From contig JAEEGW010000215.1 in the NCBI GenBank assembly GCA_016280525.1, positions 1 to 17,706 on the forward strand: a DNA stretch of 17,706 bases, in the 5' to 3' direction. The position numbers and the translations under genes were made by a program. This document shows, piece by piece, positions 4,786 through 10,552 of the stretch (positions within the stretch are counted from its first letter, which is position 1; the number at the start of each line of letters is the position of its first letter). A model generated the notes under the pieces. The model did not search any database and was not told where the DNA came from. It saw nothing but the letters and a program-made list of their open reading frames with translations. The stretch comes from Clostridiales bacterium (GTDB lineage Bacteria; Bacillota; Clostridia; Oscillospirales; CAG-272).

Positions 4786-6378
4786 TCAGTTCGGCAAACC
4801 CTTATCAAGTACCCACAGCGGGCTTACGAAGGTCCTGCCCACGGAGAAGCCGAGGTGTGCGCGGGAGGCGTCTCCGAAGCCGCTGTCGTCGGACTTGGCT
4901 ATGAGATCGCCCTGCGCTACGGTCTGTCCGACCGTGACGCTGCTCGTGTCTACTCTGCAGTACCAGGATCTCGCGCCGTTGCCGTGGTCTATGACTATCG
5001 TTCCGCCGTGTATCGGAGATACGCCGACGTATACGACTGTTCCGGAGAGGATCGCTTTGACGTCGGAGCCCTTTGCCACGTCGTAGTCAACGCCGTCGTG
5101 ACGGGTTTTTGCGTCCGTCGCCTGAAGCGTTACGTACAGGCCGTAACCGGTCTTGTGGTCGCTGCGCTTCGTAGGCGTTTTGGGCTTTTCGCCGGCGCAG
5201 AGAAGTCCTGCCGAAGAAGACGACGTAAATACGGATTCCTTAATATTTTCTTCTTCCAGCAGATTCTGCTCGGAGAAAGTGGACGTTATAACGGATTCGG
5301 AGTTCGTGTATGTTTTGCTGTTGTATTTTACTTCGCGCACGGTTATGTTCTGCTCGTATACGACGCCGTCGTACGTCAGCTTAAGCGTGTAATCGCCCGG
5401 CTCCGTTTCGTATGAGGTGGGCAGGTATGCGAACGTGTCCTCGCCGTTGTCGTAGAACACGGGCAGATCTTTCAGGGTCGGCGTGCATTCCACCGCCATG
5501 CCGTTTGAGGAAGCGTTTTTGACGCTTATGCCTATTATGCCGCCCTGCTGTATATCTGTCGCGGAGAACGAGAATTCAGCGTCCGGCAGGATGTTTGCGT
5601 TGAACTGGTACGTCGCCTCGCCGTAGGAATTCTGTCCGGATTCCTCTGCCCATTTGGCGTGTATCTGTATCCTGAAATACTTGGCTTCCTTCGTGGAGAT
5701 GCCCGTAAAGTCTTCGATCAGCTTTGAGAAAAGCTGTTCGCCGCCGTCGGAGACGGAGATAACGACGTTGGTGGGCTTGCGCGAAAAGTTTATGCCGAGA
5801 GTTTTCTTTGATATTTTATCTATGTTTTTGACTTCCTGTACCGTGGGAACGGAGATAGGCGTGTATTTGCCGTCCACCGTGCTGTAATTCCACTTTATTT
5901 CAGACGGAGAGATAACAACGCCGGCGTCGCCTACGGTGAGGACCGGAACGGCCGTGTCGTATAAGCTTATGGCGTATGATTTTTCCATAAAGCTGCGGCT
6001 CTTTAAGCTGTCCGCCTTATAGCACTTGTCCTCGCCGTCCTTGAAATAGACCTGGTCCGGCCTTTCCGCGGACATATAGAAGCGGTACGTTGCCACGGTA
6101 TCGCCTCTGGTATACGCAAGAACGAAAGTCTTGAAGCCGTATACCGCGTCCGGTATGGACTGGACAGCCGTGCCGTCCGCAAGTTCCGTCAGAAACTTTA
6201 TTTCGTCCTTGTCTTCTACCGTAAACGTATTTGAGTTTGCGTCCGTTATGGTTACAAGGCTTACGCCTTCCGGGTCCTTGACTATTTCCGGCGCCTGGGG
6301 TCTGTAAAGGAAAATCGCAAGTACTGCGGGTATAAGCATTATCGCCACACAGATTATAATAACGATCTTATTCTTCAT
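4786..6378 (-). CDS. Membrane-anchored M23/LytM-family protein, degenerate active site
   Basis: A 530-residue protein with an N-terminal membrane anchor (about 4-25: KIVIIICVAIMLIPAVLAIF), a long extracytoplasmic beta-rich region (about 30-390) and a C-terminal M23/LytM domain (about 410-525). The HxGxD zinc motif is present (H427, D431). The usual HxH motif reads H508-L-G510, so the third zinc ligand is missing, and the usual YxH position reads Y-C-R (about 473-475). The domain is therefore probably a weak or non-catalytic wall-binding or interaction module. B. subtilis SpoIIQ is a known example of a degenerate LytM domain. ATG at 6376-6378 has AAGGAG upstream. It is the last gene of the fba-thioesterase operon, 18 bases after the thioesterase stop codon. 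A sporulation role is possible but not shown. Confidence 0.8.
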   Translation of the reverse strand: MKNKIVIIICVAIMLIPAVLAIFLYRPQAPEIVKDPEGVSLVTITDANSNTFTVEDKDEIKFLTELADGTAVQSIPDAVYGFKTFVLAYTRGDTVATYRFYMSAERPDQVYFKDGEDKCYKADSLKSRSFMEKSYAISLYDTAVPVLTVGDAGVVISPSEIKWNYSTVDGKYTPISVPTVQEVKNIDKISKKTLGINFSRKPTNVVISVSDGGEQLFSKLIEDFTGISTKEAKYFRIQIHAKWAEESGQNSYGEATYQFNANILPDAEFSFSATDIQQGGIIGISVKNASSNGMAVECTPTLKDLPVFYDNGEDTFAYLPTSYETEPGDYTLKLTYDGVVYEQNITVREVKYNSKTYTNSESVITSTFSEQNLLEEENIKESVFTSSSSAGLLCAGEKPKTPTKRSDHKTGYGLYVTLQATDAKTRHDGVDYDVAKGSDVKAILSGTVVYVGVSPIHGGTIVIDHGNGARSWYCRVDTSSVTVGQTVAQGDLIAKSDDSGFGDASRAHLGFSVGRTFVSPLWVLDKGLPN

Positions 6379-6396
6379 TTATTTCTCCTTCCCCGT

Positions 6397-7119
6397 TCAT
6401 TCGATTATAAATTCTGCTTCCGCGTTGACCCGGCCGTTGCTTTTTACGGTGCGGAAGTACCTTATGCCGTCCGTCTCCGCGGTGTATATTTTAAGTTCCT
6501 CGCCTACCGGAGCCTCCGACAGATACGAGATGTTAAGCGACACGACGCGGCAGTTTTTGTTCTGCTTTATCTCCGGCGCAAACGAAAACAGCATATCCGC
6601 GTATACGGTGTTGTTCATGTGCCCGTTTATATCGCAGTCCGCGTAATAGACCGTCCGCTCGCCGCATAAAGCATAATCAAGATCGCGGCGCACGGTGCGG
6701 TGTGGAACGTCTATATCGACCGTTTCGTCGTCCGCGTGAATGGAAGTGTCTATCTCCGTCACGCGGTGTATCTTTTTGTCCGCCACGCCGATGAGGCCCC
6801 AGACGGACGCCGCCTCCGCGACAAGATCGTCGCCGCGGTACAGCTTGTAAAAACGGTTGAACACAACGCCGTGACAGTCGGACAGCCACGATTCCGCGCG
6901 TATTTTTTCGTGCGGATGAAGGTCCGTGTATATGCTTGCGTTTATGCGGCTCAGTATAAAGGCTTTTCCGCTGTCAAACAGGTCTTTGTAGGAAAACCCG
7001 GTCGTGTATAACTGCAGATTAGCGCATTCCTGCATATAACGCAGCACGCAGGACGGGCGGATGCCGCCCATATAATCCTCGTCGTGAGAATTTACGTCAA
7101 AGTAGCAGGTATATTTCAT
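6397..7119 (-). CDS. Acyl-ACP thioesterase (FatA/FatB-like)
   Basis: A 240-residue protein, the usual bacterial length for a double-hotdog acyl-ACP thioesterase, which releases fatty acids from acyl carrier protein. The second hotdog contains DINGHMNNTVYADML, with the D163-N165-H167 arrangement that corresponds to the catalytic D-x-N-x-H of plant FatA/FatB enzymes. The N-terminal hotdog begins YFDVNSHDEDYMGGIRPS. The start codon overlaps the aldolase stop codon (ATGA, 7116-7119), so translation is probably coupled. No strong ribosome binding site is visible. Why a thioesterase sits between a glycolytic aldolase and a wall protein is unclear. Chain-length preference cannot be read from sequence. 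Confidence 0.85.
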   Translation of the reverse strand: MKYTCYFDVNSHDEDYMGGIRPSCVLRYMQECANLQLYTTGFSYKDLFDSGKAFILSRINASIYTDLHPHEKIRAESWLSDCHGVVFNRFYKLYRGDDLVAEAASVWGLIGVADKKIHRVTEIDTSIHADDETVDIDVPHRTVRRDLDYALCGERTVYYADCDINGHMNNTVYADMLFSFAPEIKQNKNCRVVSLNISYLSEAPVGEELKIYTAETDGIRYFRTVKSNGRVNAEAEFIIE

Positions 7120-8048
7120 AACGCTCTGTTGTCGGAGCCGAGCACGTTTTTGATCTTATGCTCCACCGTCGCCTGGATATCCTTGCGGGCGGCGCCGAGA
7201 TATTTTCTCGGGTCGAACACGTCCGGCTTTTCCGCGAAGATCTTTCTTATCGCCGCGGTCATAGCAAGGCGTATGTCGGTATCCATGTTGATCTTGCAAA
7301 CGGCAAGCGACGCCGCTTCGCGCAGGATGTGCTCGGGAACGCCGGCCGCGGATTTCATGTTTCCGCCGTATGCGTTTATCGTTTCTATGACCTTCGGGTC
7401 AACGGACGAAGCGCCGTGAAGCACTATCGGGTATTCCGGCATGAGCTTCTGTATTTCGCGGAGTATGTCCATGCGCAGCTCCGCTTTGCCTGAGAATTTA
7501 TACGCGCCGTGGCTCGTGCCTATTGCGATCGCAAGGCTGTCGCAGCCGGAAAGTTCAACGAATTTTACGGCGTCTGCCGGGTCGGTGTAGAAAGCGTGCT
7601 CCGATGAGACGTTGACTTCGTCCTCAACGCCGGCAAGTCTGCCGAGCTCGGCTTCAACGGTGACGTCGTATTTGTGCGCGTATTCAACGACCTTTGCGGT
7701 CAGCTCCGCGTTCTGCTCGAACGGCAGAGAAGAGGCGTCTATCATAACGGAGGAGAATCCGCAGTCAACGCACATTTTGCACGTCTCAAAATCTGGACCG
7801 TGGTCAAGATGAAGCGCAAGATCAACGCCCGTTTCTTTGACGGCCGCTTCCACCATAGCGAGAAGATATCCGGCTCTGGCGTACGCGAGCGCGCTTGACG
7901 ATACCTGAAGTATGACGGGGGACTTCAGCGCAGCCGCCGCGTCCACTACCGCCTGGATTATTTCCATATTGTTGATGTTGAAAGCTCCTATGGCGTAGCC
8001 GCCCTGATAAGCCTTTTTGAACATTTCTTTTGTGTTTACTATTGCCAT
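7116..8048 (-). CDS. fba: Class II fructose-1,6-bisphosphate aldolase
   Basis: A 310-residue zinc aldolase that interconverts fructose-1,6-bisphosphate with glyceraldehyde-3-phosphate and dihydroxyacetone phosphate in glycolysis and gluconeogenesis. Family signatures visible are HLDHGPD (80-86, catalytic Asp82 and zinc His83), VEAELGRLAG (about 131-140), GTSHGAYKF (about 177-185, zinc His) and VLHGASSV (about 206-213, zinc His). ATG at 8046-8048 has CGGAGAT upstream. A tagatose-bisphosphate aldolase of the same family cannot be fully excluded, but the sequence looks like the clostridial FBA type. It is first in the operon with the thioesterase and M23 genes, behind the promoter at 8085-8113. 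Confidence 0.93.
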   Translation of the reverse strand: MAIVNTKEMFKKAYQGGYAIGAFNINNMEIIQAVVDAAAALKSPVILQVSSSALAYARAGYLLAMVEAAVKETGVDLALHLDHGPDFETCKMCVDCGFSSVMIDASSLPFEQNAELTAKVVEYAHKYDVTVEAELGRLAGVEDEVNVSSEHAFYTDPADAVKFVELSGCDSLAIAIGTSHGAYKFSGKAELRMDILREIQKLMPEYPIVLHGASSVDPKVIETINAYGGNMKSAAGVPEHILREAASLAVCKINMDTDIRLAMTAAIRKIFAEKPDVFDPRKYLGAARKDIQATVEHKIKNVLGSDNRAL

Positions 8049-8084
8049 TTTTTATCTCCGTTTGTGTATATTTTTTTTAATTAT

Positions 8085-8113
8085 ATTATACTTGGAGAAA
8101 AAAATCAATACAA
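8085..8113 (-). promoter_or_regulatory. Promoter for fba
   Basis: A perfect TATAAT on the minus strand (8090-8085) has a weak TTGTAT -35 hexamer at 17-bp spacing. A 10-bp palindrome, ACAATATTGT (8110-8119), covers part of the -35 region and might be an operator, which is speculative. Confidence 0.5.
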
Positions 8114-8150
8114 TATTGTTACTTTTTAGGTAGCAAAAGCGTCTTTGCGC

Positions 8151-8160
8151 GCATAAAATA
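8151..8160 (+). promoter_or_regulatory. Mother-cell sigma factor -10-like element
   Basis: GCATAAAATA matches the gCATAnnnTA -10 pattern of sigma-K and is one base from the CATACAAT pattern of sigma-E. It lies 27 bases upstream of the small membrane protein gene. A convincing -35 element is not visible. An inverted repeat, GCAAA-N6-TTTGC (8133-8148), is just upstream. Sporulation control fits because SpoVM is made in the mother cell. Confidence 0.35.
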
Positions 8161-8187
8161 CAGTATACCGGATCAAAGGAGGCGGAT

Positions 8188-8340
8188 ATGAAAAAGTGTA
8201 AATACGGAACGGGCGTTATCACCGGCGCGGCGGTCTGTTTCAGTTTAGGCGTGCTGCTCTCCTTCTTTCTGCCGTATTACGTAATGATAATCGCTTTGTC
8301 CGTAATAATTTTATTGATATGCATACTTAATTTTATATGA
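8188..8340 (+). CDS. 50-residue two-helix membrane protein upstream of spoVM
   Basis: An open frame of 50 codons starts at ATG 8188, with AAAGGAGG five bases upstream. Residues 1-6 are basic (MKKCKY). Residues 9-27 and 29-50 are hydrophobic, broken by PYY, which suggests a short membrane hairpin. I do not recognise a named family. It ends 10 bases before the spoVM start codon, shares its promoter region and terminator, and is therefore probably a sporulation-stage membrane protein. That role is inferred from position only. Confidence 0.7.
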   Translation: MKKCKYGTGVITGAAVCFSLGVLLSFFLPYYVMIIALSVIILLICILNFI

Positions 8341-8350
8341 GGTCAACGCT

Positions 8351-8425
8351 ATGAAAATAGTTATCATAAAACCGCCGAAATTCGTCGCGGGCATTCTGAG
8401 ATTCGTTATAAAAAAGCAGGACTGA
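8351..8425 (+). CDS. spoVM: Stage V sporulation protein M (SpoVM)
   Basis: A 24-residue micropeptide beginning MKIVIIKPPKFVAGILRF. Aligned without gaps to B. subtilis SpoVM (26 aa), it keeps Ile6, Lys7, Pro9, Lys10, Phe11, Gly14, Ile15 and Arg17. Pro9 is known to be needed for selective binding to the curved forespore membrane. SpoVM is an amphipathic helix that anchors SpoIVA, the base of the spore coat, on the outer forespore membrane. The start is supported by TGAGGT nine bases upstream, overlapping the end of the preceding small gene. The gene is followed at once by an intrinsic terminator. It marks the organism as coming from an endospore-forming lineage. Confidence 0.88.
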   Translation: MKIVIIKPPKFVAGILRFVIKKQD

Positions 8426-8453
8426 CAAAAAAACGCCCGCAGGGGCGTTTTTT
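8426..8453 (+). terminator. Intrinsic terminator after spoVM
   Basis: AAACGCCC (8431-8438), loop GCAG and GGGCGTTT (8443-8450) are followed by a T run to 8453. It begins immediately after the spoVM stop codon. Confidence 0.88.
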
Positions 8454-8639
8454 AATTCGGAATTAAGAATTCAGAATTAAGAATTCAGAGGCGGCGTCCA
8501 TTCGCCATACTTGTAGGGGAGGGGTCTCCCCTCCCGCATTAAAGAATAAAGAAGAAATAAAAAAGAATAAAGAATAAAAAGAGGTGTCCCTACGGGACGA
8601 ATATGGGTGGTCGCCCACCCCTCACGGCGCTACGCGCCA

Positions 8640-8665
8640 CCCCCCATACCCCCCTGTCCCCTCCC
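8640..8665 (-). repeat. G-quadruplex motif, copy 4 (G-rich on minus strand)
   Basis: Four G runs with spacers A, ACA and TAT on the minus strand. The nearer gene (spoVM) reads rightward, so the G-rich strand is the template for its read-through. Confidence 0.7.
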
Positions 8666-8733
8666 ACAAATCAAAGATTTGAGGGGGCACGAAGAGTAAG
8701 CGCGTCGGGCGGTGGGTGGGGCCGCCGACGCGC

Positions 8734-8984
8734 GCGGCTGAAGCCGCATAATAATGAAGACGTCGGCTTTGCCGACTAATGATGCCGTGCTACCCGCGAA
8801 CCCCCAAAGCAACAAGTTCGCTTCGGGGAACCCCGGCGCACTAATGATGCCGGCGACGTCGTCGCCTAATGATGCGAAGTCGCCCCCGTTTCTTAATTAG
8901 CCCGCAGGGCGTCTTCATCAGCGAAGCGTCTTCATTCCACCGTCAGCCCCGCAAGGGGCGACTTCATTCGGGCACGTTGTGCCC
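8734..8984 (+). repeat. Palindrome array with TAATGA-type linkers, copy 1
   Basis: Successive short hairpins are joined by AT-rich linkers containing TAATGATG, TAATGAAG or the complement CTTCATTA. They include GCGGC-TGAA-GCCGC (8734-8747), GTCGGC-TTT-GCCGAC (8762-8776), K (8798-8834), GGCGAC-GTC-GTCGCC (8852-8866), GCCC-GCA-GGGC (8900-8910), GCCCC-GCAA-GGGGC (8946-8959) and GGGCAC-GTT-GTGCCC (8970-8984). The stems are all different and the linkers are alike. An inverted, nearly identical copy is at 14858-15109. Confidence 0.85.
8798..8834 (+). repeat. Palindromic element K, copy 7
   Basis: GAACCCCC and GGGGAACCCC bracket an AAAGC/GCTT stem and an AACAAGTTC loop. It occupies the same place within the palindrome array as copy 9 in block 4. 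Confidence 0.8.
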
Positions 8985-9016
8985 GCAGGGGGATGGTGGG
9001 GTTTGGGGTGGACGAA

Positions 9017-9055
9017 GGGGTTCCCCGAAAACGAGGTACGAGTTTTCGGGGGTTC
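9017..9055 (-). repeat. Palindromic element K, copy 8
   Basis: An inverted copy, GGGGTTCCCCGAAAACGAG...GGGGGTTC. It lies between GGGGTTTGGGGTGG and TAAGGGGGGCGGGG, which are contiguous in block 1 (about 604-630). AAGGGG occurs on both sides. Confidence 0.75.
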
Positions 9056-9271
9056 CCGTAAGGGGGGCGGGGAGCCCCAAAGGCGGCGTAAGCCGCACAG
9101 AATGTCGGCGCTGCCGACACCGATTTTTATTCTTTATTATTTATTCTTTATTCTTTCTTCTTTATTATTTAAAACGGACGACCGATGGTCGCCCCTGCAT
9201 TCTTAATTCTGAATTCTTAATTCGGGAGGGGAGACCCCTCCCCTACAAGCGGGTCGTCGAGGCGCCGACCC

Positions 9272-10552
9272 CTACTCCGCCTCAAACACCCCGTTCTCAT
9301 ACGATTTGAGCGTTACCGTCTTTACCGCTCCTCTCGGAATGTTATCCGCTTTCACTCTGACGTACAGAAAATGCTTTGTGTGCCCGTACGCGTAACCGCC
9401 GTCCGTTTCTTCAAACAGCACTTCCGCCTCCGTGCCTGTAAGTTTTTCCGCATCGGCTTTGTTTATTTCCTCTTGATGCTCTGCAAGCTCGGCGGCGCGG
9501 CGCGTTTTCGTCTTTTTGTCAAGCCGGTTTTTCATTGCTGCCGCTTCCGTGCCCTCGCGCTCGGAGAACGGGAAGATATGCGCGTGGACGAGGTTTGCAA
9601 AATCCAAAAACCGCATCGTTTTTCTGTGATCTTCTTCCGTTTCGCCCGGGAATCCCGCTATTATATCGGCTGAAAATCTTACGCCGGGTATGTTTTTGCG
9701 GCAGGCTTCTATATTCCTGTACAGCATATCCGCGTTGTATTTGCGCCTCATCGCCGCTAAGACCGCGGAGCTTCCGCTCTGCACGGACAGATGCAGATGC
9801 GGCATCAGCCGCTTCACCCCGGCGAGTTTTTCCGATACCGCCGGCGTCAGATACGCGGGGTCGATAGAGCTCAACCGTATGCGCGGCGGGCATTTAATAC
9901 CGTTTGTTTTAAGCAGAAGCGACAAAAGATCCGTGCCGGTGTCGCGGCCGTACGCGGAAGTTTCTATTCCCGTCAGCACCGCTTCGGGATATCCGGCGTC
10001 GTACAGCGCCTCAAGCTCGGCTAAAATATCCGCTTCGCTGCGTGAAACGACGTTTCCGCGGGCGATCCTTATGAGGCAGTACGCGCATTTGCCGTCGCAG
10101 CCGTCCTCTATCTTCACAAACGCGCGCGTTCTCTCCGTATGCGGCGCGAAAAGCGGCTCGAAAGGAAGAGTTGACGGCGCGGGCAGAGCGGTTTTTCCGG
10201 TTTCAAACCCGTTTATGAATCTTTCCGCCGCCTCGACCGCCGCGGTCTTGTTGCGAGTGCCGCAGATAAAATCCGCAAAGCCCGTCACGTCCTGCGGTTT
10301 GACCTGCGTATAACAGCCGCAGGCTATGACGAAAGCGTCCGGGTTGACCGTTTTTGCGCGGCGTATCAGCTGACGCGACTTTCTGTCCGATTCAGCCGTC
10401 ACCGTGCAGGTGTTTATTATGTAAACCGAGCATTTTTCGGTAAAATCGCGCACGTCCCAGCCGCGTTCAAAAAGAAGCTGCGCCAAAGCGTCGCTTTCAT
10501 ACTGATTTACCCTGCAGCCGAGCGTGCAGATGCCTACCGATTTTTCTGTCAT
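9272..10552 (-). CDS. mtaB: tRNA t6A37 methylthiotransferase MtaB
   Basis: A 426-residue radical-SAM enzyme that converts t6A37 to ms2t6A37 in tRNAs reading ANN codons. The N-terminal UPF0004 domain has the MtaB-type TLGCRVNQYES signature and cluster cysteines C13, C49 and C80. The radical SAM domain has C152-xxx-C156-xx-C159 (CDGKCAYC). A TRAM-like RNA-binding domain occupies about 360-426. It follows rqcH with a one-base overlap (TAATG at 10550-10554). The stop codon TAG (9272-9274) is the first part of a block 3 repeat module (TAGGGGTCGGCGCC), so the repeat sets the end of the protein. The module is conserved elsewhere at 501-514 and 4208-4221. Confidence 0.93.
   Translation of the reverse strand: MTEKSVGICTLGCRVNQYESDALAQLLFERGWDVRDFTEKCSVYIINTCTVTAESDRKSRQLIRRAKTVNPDAFVIACGCYTQVKPQDVTGFADFICGTRNKTAAVEAAERFINGFETGKTALPAPSTLPFEPLFAPHTERTRAFVKIEDGCDGKCAYCLIRIARGNVVSRSEADILAELEALYDAGYPEAVLTGIETSAYGRDTGTDLLSLLLKTNGIKCPPRIRLSSIDPAYLTPAVSEKLAGVKRLMPHLHLSVQSGSSAVLAAMRRKYNADMLYRNIEACRKNIPGVRFSADIIAGFPGETEEDHRKTMRFLDFANLVHAHIFPFSEREGTEAAAMKNRLDKKTKTRRAAELAEHQEEINKADAEKLTGTEAEVLFEETDGGYAYGHTKHFLYVRVKADNIPRGAVKTVTLKSYENGVFEAE

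Larger units (their letters stand above)
8455..9275. repeat. Mosaic repeat block 3 (convergent intergenic region)
   Basis: A gene-free block. The left arm has the end repeat (8461-8489), a GGGAGGGG/CCCCTCCC hairpin (about 8515-8535), an AT-rich tract (8541-8580), an uninterrupted GTGTCCCTACGGGAC hairpin, GGGTGGTCGCCCACCC, GGCGCTACGCGCC, a G4 motif (8640-8665) and CAAATC-AAA-GATTTG. A GCGCGTCGGGCGG palindrome leads into the palindrome array (8734-8984), which contains K (8798-8834). The right arm is the GGGGTTTGGGG/GGGGCTCCCC module with K (9017-9055), GCGGC/GCCGC and GTCGGC/GCCGAC hairpins, an AT-rich tract (9123-9172), a GGACGACCGATGGTCGCCCC hairpin, the end repeat (9201-9223) and the GGGAGGGG hairpin. 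Its last module supplies the mtaB stop codon. Open frames here have no gene-like protein content. Confidence 0.9.

Noticed and set aside
4741..5415. 224-codon plus-strand open frame opposite the M23 gene
   Set aside because: No ribosome binding site and an Arg/Tyr/Val-rich shadow composition. It begins inside the block 2 end hairpin.
8049..8187. Riboswitch or T-box leader before fba or spoVM
   Set aside because: The region is short and AT-rich with only a small palindrome and promoter elements; no conserved aptamer core is visible.
8734..8984. CRISPR-like array
   Set aside because: Units are hairpins of different sequence with short linkers; there are no constant repeats with unique spacers of even length and no cas genes.
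8869..9309. 146-codon plus-strand open frame in block 3, and similar frames in the other blocks (for example 3909-4547 minus, 4394-4744 plus, 15173-15640 plus)
   Set aside because: They run through hairpin modules and AT tracts, have no ribosome binding site or protein-like composition, and give related low-complexity peptides wherever the same modules recur.
9690..10313. Long plus-strand frames opposite mtaB, rqcH, nif3 and hprK (for example 9690-10313, 11999-12622, 16961-17599)
   Set aside because: Antisense shadows of well-supported conserved genes, without ribosome binding sites or recognisable domains.
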